Below are positions 56,730-64,000 of a stretch of 64,000 nucleotides of DNA, piece after piece. The translations under genes and the position numbers were made by a program. Positions within the stretch are counted from its first letter, which is position 1. Every line of letters begins with the position of its first letter. This DNA comes from Fragilariopsis cylindrus CCMP1102 (Eukaryota > Bacillariophyta > Bacillariophyceae > Bacillariales > Bacillariaceae): NCBI GenBank assembly GCA_900095095.1, contig FMBT01000310.1, positions 310,001 to 374,000 on the forward strand. The letters are read 5' to 3'. The notes under the pieces are model-generated. The model saw nothing but the letters and a program-made list of their open reading frames with translations, ran no database searches and was not told the origin of the DNA.

Positions 56730-58670
56730 GTTCGTTTGATTAGCAAGACTTGAGTTGATTGCATCATTCTTTTTATGACAGAATAGTTATTTGAATTTCC
56801 GCTATTCAAGTGCTTGTTAGTACTGTACTTGTTAGTACCGTACGTACTAGTATGAGGGCATTCTTATTACACAAACGACTTCTGTTGTTTTTGTGCAGTG
56901 TTTGTAAACACGCACGTTTTCTTTTTCAGACGTGGGTGTATCGGGTGTATTGAGCGTGTACTACATACTAGTAGCTAGTATCGAATTGTTCGCAGAACCG
57001 CTTGCACAATAAAGTACAAGAATTGTAACAATCTTTCAGAATCTTTCACGTTTTCCAAACTTGCGTCAAAGAGGCTTCGATTATTTAAATTAATAAGTGA
57101 TATTTTTAATCAATAATATTCTAAGAAGAAAATATTTATTCAATAGATATATTAGTTTCCTGTAAACTCATCAAACCATGATCCATTTGAAACTCAAAAG
57201 CTCGAAACATGCACGAGGTCTAGAGTAGTGTTTCATTGGCTTAACCCACGACCAAACTCTTTATCTTTATTTTTACAGTACCGGTTTGAAATAATCAATC
57301 TTGGATGGACCCGAAAACAATAAAAAGAATGAATGAATAGTGCTGCATGTACTACTAGTAGTATGCCAGGGTACAATTTGCCTTAACCAATGACCATATA
57401 GAAAGTGGGGCCTATAATTACTAGCAGATCATAAGAGTTAAAAGAAAGGATACCCAAACTATATTTTTGTCTAGATTGTGGGATGTGTTAGGAGTGTGAA
57501 TTGAATGTGGAATTTTTGTTTCTGTGTTCAGTTACATCCTCACAGATAAAGTACGGGAAGAAATCTAGAAATGTCTTTCGAAAAGAAAAGGTAATTCTCC
57601 ATAAATTAGTACCCATCGTCCTATTCTCATTGCAACTGTAGCTCCTTGTACTACTTTGGAAAAGGTGATTTTCCATACACATCGTGTACAAGGTATACAT
57701 AATATGTATACTTACATACCTACTAGAATGAGCCATATATAGTCCTTTCTGCTAGTAGCTAAAAACACTTGACCCACGGAACTCCTACAGGCCAAAAATT
57801 ATTTCCCCTGCCTACAAGTATAGTGTCAATCTATCGAGTCTCATACCTCCCCTTTAGATACTCTGTTAATGCTTTAACCATCCCCTTTAGGATCTAGCCG
57901 CCCACCCTGTCATATTTTGTCAGACATCATTTTGAAAACGTATTCTGGCTGAAATAAATAAATAAACACAATTTAAAACATTACATTCTTCAGCTTGTGC
58001 TTTTTCCTTCTATTCTTCCTCTACTATAATTGAGACTGGCTTAGATAGTGGGTTTTATCTAGTCATTGCTCTCAAAACTAAGGATGGGCGCCTACAAGTA
58101 AGTGGATCAATGTTGGAAGATTTGATGGAACTAAGCATGTTATTTTGCCTACAAGTAAGTGGATCAATGTTGGAAGATTTGATGGAACTAAACATGTTAT
58201 TTTGCTAAGATTTTTGGAATAAATACTGATACTATAAAATTAGACAGCTAAAATCCTTAAAACGGATAGCTACAGTAGATTCACGCACGTGTGACTCAGT
58301 CGATACGGTAAGCGACCATGAGCCTTGGCGGAGAGGCGAATTTTGCGCACACAAGAGCTAGTGACTGAATACAAACGTCATCATTATTTATTTTTGATTT
58401 AGCTTTTCATTGGGCGATAGACACCTAAAATCATATCACATGACACCAAGTCAGAAACACGAATACTGTATATCCATCTATTCCGACAAATACCGGTACA
58501 AGCCACAACCGTCGAGACAGAAATATAAGTTTTGCAGTAACATTAAACCAATCATTTTGTAATACTAGAGTATTAGTATCGCACATCGAAACTATTAGAA
58601 AAAAGTTGAAGAAACCAATTTCAATCATTTAATTATCATTACAGCATACCGTTTGAATAAATATTTGATT
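56730..58670. other. Long divergent intergenic region
   Basis: Almost 2 kb between the unrecognised helical protein (minus) and the small plastid protein (plus). An exact CTACTAGTAG lies at 57352-57361 and a 57-bp tandem duplication is listed separately. The minus-strand frame at 57488-57736 has no support. No RNA gene recognised. Confidence 0.5.
58090..58203 (+). repeat. 57-bp tandem duplication
   Basis: Two adjacent 57-bp units (58090-58146 and 58147-58203) differ at one base (AAGCATG against AAACATG). Near identity means the duplication is recent. Confidence 0.95.
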
Positions 58671-59057
58671 ATGAATAATACGTTTTTATCCCTCCTGATT
58701 GTATCTTTTTTGGCATGTTCGGCATCGGCCTTCGTCGTTCCTGATGTTCCCATGGCGGCAATCCAGCAACAACAAAATGCTGCTGGACCTGCTTTAGTGG
58801 TGACGCAAAATTCACAACAGCTTCTACAAGGACGAGGATTTTCTCCCATGCAAGATGGTATTCGAGAGTATCTTAGTACGTCATCAACGTCGTCATCGAC
58901 TATGACTCTATCTCTAGTAGAGCGTCCTCCTCCACCAACTGCTGAAGAAATTGCTGCTAAGAAACGTAATTTTAGCTTTTGGTTCTGGGGTGGTGGTTTC
59001 GTTGCTCCATTTTTAGCCACCTTTTATTACTTCGGTTTCAGGTTTTGGGAGAGGTAA
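58671..59057 (+). CDS. Small plastid-targeted membrane protein
   Basis: A 128-residue protein starting at the ATG at 58671. It has the clearest diatom plastid presequence in the window: a signal peptide MNNTFLSLLIVSFLACSASA followed by FVVPD, matching the ASAFAP-type motif. A Gln-rich linker and a Pro-rich stretch (VERPPPPTAEEIAAKKRNF) lead to a single C-terminal membrane helix (WFWGGGFVAPFLATFYYFGF) ending RFWER. Size, location signal and one C-terminal helix would suit a small photosystem or thylakoid subunit. This is inference; I cannot match it to a named subunit. Confidence 0.85.
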   Translation: MNNTFLSLLIVSFLACSASAFVVPDVPMAAIQQQQNAAGPALVVTQNSQQLLQGRGFSPMQDGIREYLSTSSTSSSTMTLSLVERPPPPTAEEIAAKKRNFSFWFWGGGFVAPFLATFYYFGFRFWER

Positions 59058-59473
59058 AAACAAAACAAAAATAGGAAAGAAAGAAAGAAATTACCTGTAA
59101 TATAACTTGGACTAAAGCTATCTCAATAAATACTTTCGAATATGATCAACTGACGGATACATGCCTAAGGATCGTGGTACTGTACTGCGAGCTCTTAATA
59201 TCCACTTCTACAGTGTATTCGACAAATTGATGTGTGTCGACTTAATTAATTCTATTTATTTAGCGTAACAAATAATAATGATACAATTTTAATATGCTTA
59301 CCATGGCATCAAATCAATTTCGAAATTAATTTATCAGTAATTATCTATTGTTCATTACAATTGTATATACGTACTTGCATTTGTGTTTGTATGATTGTAC
59401 TAGTACACAACATTGTACGTATTACTATGCTAATATTAAATATCCTCGTTATATTACTCAGCGTTAATTTATT
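59058..59473. other. Convergent spacer
   Basis: Between the small plastid protein and the hydroxylase-like gene, AT-rich, likely holding both 3-prime ends. Nothing else seen. Confidence 0.5.
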
Positions 59474-61021
59474 TTAATTCGGTATATTCATTTGTTCTAT
59501 AAAAGCGTCCAATTCATCTGTATGACCAGATTCGGCGGTCCCTAATGGTAACCGCTCTGGTCGAGCTATGTCAACAATAAGGACAATCCGATTCCCGTCG
59601 GAATAATTAAAGGCACGATGAATCTTTGAATCATCAAATAGTAATGGTCGACCAACCGCGTGTGTTTCGACGCAACCATCTACCCATGTTCCACACAAGT
59701 CGTCGTTGCTGCCACTATTATTGGTGGGTACTACCAACGGAATATGCAATCGAAGGACATGATTTGCAAGATCGGCCCAACCGGTATGTTCTTCTAGAAC
59801 CGAACCAGGCGCTAATTGAGAAAATAAAGCCGTTCGGAGGTATGATCGACCACTACTACTTTCATCTTCGCCGTCATCACAACACTTGAGTGCGTCTTCT
59901 AGCAAACTACAGGTCCGAGGAACATGTACTTTTGTTGCATTTACCCATGTAAAATTATCTGGTTCATTTGCAGGAAAACAATGACAAAGAGGAAATACCG
60001 TCCATGGTTTTTCATTACCAAGTGAGGATGTTTTGTAATGTGCACTTTCCGGCCAAGGCGTCCATAACGGTACGGATAAAGCATCTTCAGTAAAAATTCG
60101 TATTGCATCCTTCGAAAAAAGTTTCGACATAACACGATTGGTATATTCCTCCTCTAGATTAAGATACGGTGGAGATACCAATCGATATTGACGATTATTA
60201 TTATCAACGACGCTGTCCTTCTTTTCTTGGTAGTGATGGGTATCGTAGTTTTCGTTTCCTTCTTTTTTTTCTTCATATTCTTCCCACAGACACCCCTTTG
60301 AAACAATCGTTGTTGTGATGTCATCGCTAGCACACGATTTGTTGTTGTGACCAGGCACAACGTGCTCGGGGTTGGTAATATGGTAGGTTTGACGATTACT
60401 TAGCTTTTTGTATATCAACAAAGATGCGGAAGATGATGATGTCGTGTCATTGCTATCTTTGTTGGTGGTGGTATTATTTTGAGAAGAAAACAAATCTTCA
60501 GATGATGATTCCAAATCTTTTAAATGTGCATAACAATGTAAGAACCAAGATGGTGCAACATCACTAACCCGAAAATCTTTCAACAACGAGAAAGTTGTTT
60601 TCGCTGCTGTTGCTACTTTCTGATCGTTATCATTGTTATCATTGTTATTATTTGTTGATCCATCCTTCAACACAAGAACGACTATATCCGGTAGTAACGA
60701 ATCATCATCGTTTGAGTCTGACAAATTGTTCTCATTATCAATATTGTTGTTGTTGTTGTTGTTGTTGTTGACCCATGGGGATGCATCATGAGATGGTGTT
60801 AAAATTGATCGCAATAGTTGAACAACTCCAGCTTCTGTTGATAGAAACGGATACTGTGGATCGTTATCTTGGATCTGCCGTAAGTCCATCCAAGATATTG
60901 ATGTGGTCGGCGTCTTTTCGTCGTAGTTGGATGTTGTTGTCTCGCCGTGTTCGTTGTTACTTTCTTTCAAGGAAGTACGTTTCCAATCAGAATGAGGACC
61001 GCGTTGTAGTATTTGGGGACG

Positions 61022-61052
<31 letters not shown>

Positions 61053-61483
61053 ATTAGTTGTGAAGAATCATCGCAATCGGATTGGTAACAAATAATCTTG
61101 ATACTGGGTGATTGATTGTCTTCAGAAAGTGCCAGTAACGTTTTGATATTGTAGGACGGTACCATTCCCGTGCATTTGAGAAATGCCACATCTCGTCGTG
61201 GACGAGAAAATACTTGCTTCTGTTGTAAAAGTGTACCTTCGTCATCGCTTTGATAGTCATTGTCGCCATTGTCATCATTGTCACTCTGACAATTACCTGT
61301 CTGTTGCATTTTCACTTGGACTGGTTTCCCTATCACTCGTTCCATTAGGATACGTTCTAAATCGAAAGCATTTATTAATATCGCATCACCATCATCATCT
61401 GTCGGTGACTCCACTTGTACCTTTCGTAACACAAACGGATCACCGTCGTCGTGACGGACACAGTTGATCGTATTGGACGTCAT
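59474..61483 (-). CDS. Aspartyl/asparaginyl beta-hydroxylase-like protein
   Basis: An intact 669-residue protein. The C-terminal third fits the Asp/Asn hydroxylase family of Fe(II)/2-oxoglutarate enzymes: GSVLEEHTGWADLANHVLRL with the first His, HIPLVVP, GTWVDGCVETHAVGRPLLF, then DDSKIHRAFNYSDGNRIVLI with the second His and the 2-oxoglutarate Arg, and VDIARP. The preceding ~450 residues are long for the family, rich in Asn, Asp and Gln, and include a conserved-looking SWFLHCYAHLKDLESSSED and VPLWTPWPESAHYK region. No signal peptide is seen. The substrate is unknown. Confidence 0.87.
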
Positions 61484-61968
61484 TCTCTTATTACCGACCG
61501 ACGTTTCTTACCTGAGAATTCGGAATTCGAATGCCTTCAGGGAGGTCTGGTGTGTGGTGTTTGACTCAAGCAATACTGTACATTTTGAGTTTCCTTACAT
61601 GCATGTCCACGACTAACTGAATACTGAGAGCTAGCATGATAATTTATTTAAGAAAAAATGATTTCTAAAACTTGAACGTTAAATGTATAACGTCATCCGT
61701 TCAAAAAATCAAAAAAAACCTCAAATAGTGTAATAAATAAACATACACCGTTATATACCCCTTCGTCGATAGATCGATTCACTTGAGTATGGCTATTGCG
61801 TTACAGCGAAACATAAAACATTGTACAATTAAAAGAATAATAATACCAGCAAGAATGTATGGCAGGCTAAAATAAAAGATAGAAACGCTAAGCAAGAGGA
61901 AGGTCCTTTTTCTGAAAGAATCAATAATCAAAACCACCACATTCGAACATCCATTCGATTGATTCAAT
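61484..61968. promoter_or_regulatory. Shared divergent promoter region
   Basis: The 485 bp between the hydroxylase start (minus) and the lipase start (plus). No defined element is visible, and the call rests on gene arrangement. Confidence 0.35.
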
Positions 61969-64000
61969 ATGAGTTCTAGTAGTAGTAGTAGTAGTAGTAG
62001 TAACAGTAATAAACCTGATGTTGCTTCTATTTCTTCGCTTTTAATGAATCCGCAACTGATGAAGGATCATATAAAGAGAACAACAAGCGCGATATCATCG
62101 AAGAACAGCAGCAGCAGCAGAGGTAGAGGCATAAGCTCCGATACTAATGAGAAGAAGGAGGATAAGAACAAAGATTCGTCAAACACAGATTCGTCATCAA
62201 TTCATCTTCCATTCGATCCTGATTCGGTTGATTTTCCATATGATGCTCTATATCACGAAAATAATTCTAATGGAGACGAAGACAACAATATTAATTTATT
62301 TTCAGAAATTTATTCAATGGCATACGCATCTGCGGGTGAGTTATATTATTATGTTATTGTAACAATAGTGTTGATTCTTGTGAAAATGGCGAATAATGAT
62401 AGGAATTCCAATTGTTTTAAAAAAGTGCAGCTACTAATATAAGTCGTTTTCTTTTTCTCTCTCTTTCTAATTTCATCTTCAGCCATATTCGCTTTGGCAG
62501 ATGTCCGAGAGGCTGCTCGTGAGGGGATAATTGATGCACCAGAGGCAATTACTCTTCCCCTTACAACTAATGCTATCGAACAGGCATTTCTTGACAATGA
62601 AGAGATACTAAAAAAGAAATTAAAACCTGCCGATTTCGCATTTATGGAATCCCTTGCAGGTATAAGTAGTAGAACCAAAGAGAAAGAAGCAATAGGGGGA
62701 GAAGAAGAAGAAGAAGATGAAGAAGAAGAAGAAAACCATTCAGACGAGAACGATGCAAGAAAAAAAATGATCAATATGTTACAACAATGTACTTTAGATT
62801 ATTGTGGTGACGATAATTCAGAAAATGATTGTGTCTATCTGATCTTTAAAAATCCGACCCTCAAACGCATCACAGTTTGTTTCCGAGGTTCTATAACATA
62901 TCAAGATTGGATTAAAGATGCCAAGGTAGTGGTGGGTGATATTCCTAATCCATTATCAGATCGACCAGATCAACCACCAACGATTGGAGTGCATTTGGGA
63001 TTTAAAGAATACCTTTATGGTACATCGAGGAAGACTAGTATAAGTCAACTCGGTGCGATACGATCCAGTTTGCACAATAGCTATACTCCTTCTTCTTCAT
63101 CTGTTTCCAATAATGAAGGTGAAGGTGAAGATGAATCCAATAACACGATCGATGACAACGCCGCCATCGCCGCCGCATTAAAAGGTTTGAATTTGAATGA
63201 AAATACAAAAAACAATATTTATAGGATGAGCTTGAACATAGGCTTGGCAGTGTCAAAATTTAAAGCAGGTTTAAATCAGTCAGATGGCGACGATACTAAT
63301 GATGCTAATGAGGACAAGAATAATAACGAGAACGACACTATTGATGAGGACGAGAATGAGAATGAAAATGGGAACGACATCAACAGCAACAAGATAGACA
63401 ACGATGATGATGAAAACGACAGGAATAATCGTGGAGACGGTGATGATGATGATGATGATAATGACGAAAATGACGATAGTAATAATGACGACGAAAATGA
63501 TGAGGATGATAATGACGATGACATAGACTCGTCTGATAAAAAAACTGGTAATCATCGGTGTAGATTAGATAAAATACTTGAAGAAATTGAAGATCTTCTC
63601 AAACAAAACGAAGGTTACAACCTCTATATCACTGGACATTCTCTCGGTGGTGCTCTTGGATTACTGACGGCATTGGAGGCGGGAACCCGTTTTGGTACCC
63701 CGGCTCTGCCTGTTACTTTTGTTGGAATTGCCAATCCACGTGGAGGAACAGAGGCATTTCGCGATGCTATAACAATTCTCGAAAAAGAGAGCAAACTTAG
63801 ATGCATATGTGTTCATGGTCATCTCGATCTCGTACCCATGATTCCCGCTTCGCCACCAAACACAAAAAAAGTAGACGTTTCTGTCAATCGGGAATTGAAT
63901 TGGTACTTGAATCTGACAAATTTACAATGCGTTACTCACCAAGAGCCGATGGTAATTACATCCAACGCGTTGGTTTAGTCCTTCGTCGTGCTCATAAAAT
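61969..64000 (+). CDS. Class 3 lipase, partial at window end
   Basis: Two exons: 61969-62335 and 62483 onward, with a 147-nt intron (GTGAGT...CAG) that joins MAYASA|AIFALADVREAA. After a Ser-rich head, the lipase part shows ITVCFRGSITYQDWIKDA (oxyanion strand), a very long Asp/Asn insert, the nucleophile elbow YITGHSLGGALGLL (Ser near 63637), VGIANPRGGTEAFRDA and the Asp in HGHLDLVPMIP. It probably hydrolyses acylglycerols or galactolipids. A stop appears at 63976-63978, but adding one base near 63927 gives QMRYSPRADGNYIQRVGLVL, which runs past the window end, so the apparent stop is probably an artefact of the same deletion pattern. No leader is visible in exon 1. Confidence 0.88.

Overview
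The window looks like nuclear DNA of a diatom. Several predicted proteins start with a signal peptide followed by the heterokont plastid-entry motif (clearest is ...SASA|FVVP at 58671; similar F-containing sites occur at 8612, 10303, 13693-16439, 32507 and 52189). Introns are few, short (about 90-300 nt) and GT-AG. Proteins carry long Asp, Ser, Asn and Gln runs, and one is a PTxxPT-repeat cell-surface protein of the kind common in diatoms. The DNA is AT-rich, with no operon structure, rRNA, CRISPR array or recognisable retroelement. Species cannot be fixed from the sequence alone.

Layout. 1-6.7 kb: a large minus-strand membrane protein (EF-hand, PT repeats, one TM, tail with four GDW repeats). 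6.7-9.3 kb: phosphomevalonate kinase divergent from a SET-domain protein with a leader. 10.3 kb: a small leader-bearing protein. 11.1-13.2 kb: ATAD3 mitochondrial AAA ATPase. 13.7-18.6 kb: a leader-bearing DEAD-box helicase divergent from a rhodanese/TrhO-RRM fusion. 19.4-24.1 kb: an SNF2/SAP helicase convergent with an MFSD1-like transporter. 26.1-32.0 kb: a giant predicted ATPase. 32.5-33.8 kb: a CPBP (CAAX-type) protease fused to EF-hands. 34.6-37.3 kb: an N/Q-rich protein. 39.1-40.2 kb: a foldback, MITE-like element. 40.7-41.8 kb: an EEP-family nuclease. 42.2-48.5 kb: one roughly 2,100-residue ARM-repeat protein. 49.8-51.7 kb: a DEP-domain protein. 52.2-53.7 kb: a Nudix NADH-pyrophosphatase-like protein. 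54.1 kb: a DUF1294 protein. 54.9-56.7 kb: an unrecognised protein. 58.7 kb: a small plastid protein with the clearest motif. 59.5-61.5 kb: an aspartyl/asparaginyl hydroxylase-like protein. 62.0-64.0 kb: a class 3 lipase that runs off the end.

The most important caution is that at least 17 reading-frame breaks occur across seven genes, including the highly conserved ATAD3. Every one is cured by one extra base, and most can be cured by lengthening a short homopolymer. Restoring exactly that number makes each of the six complete affected genes a multiple of three (the lipase is cut by the window end). This points to systematic consensus deletions, probably from long reads, rather than to pseudogenes. 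Genes are therefore reported as whole loci.

Functionally the genes are a mixed neighbourhood: isoprenoid synthesis, probable plastid RNA and protein maintenance, tRNA modification, mitochondrial nucleoid or membrane upkeep, and lineage-specific signalling or scaffold proteins. The most novel-looking material is the GDW-tail membrane protein, a short acidic tyrosine motif (DEQSYMEYT-like) shared by the ARM and DEP genes next to each other, the CPBP/EF-hand and TrhO/RRM fusions, and the foldback element.
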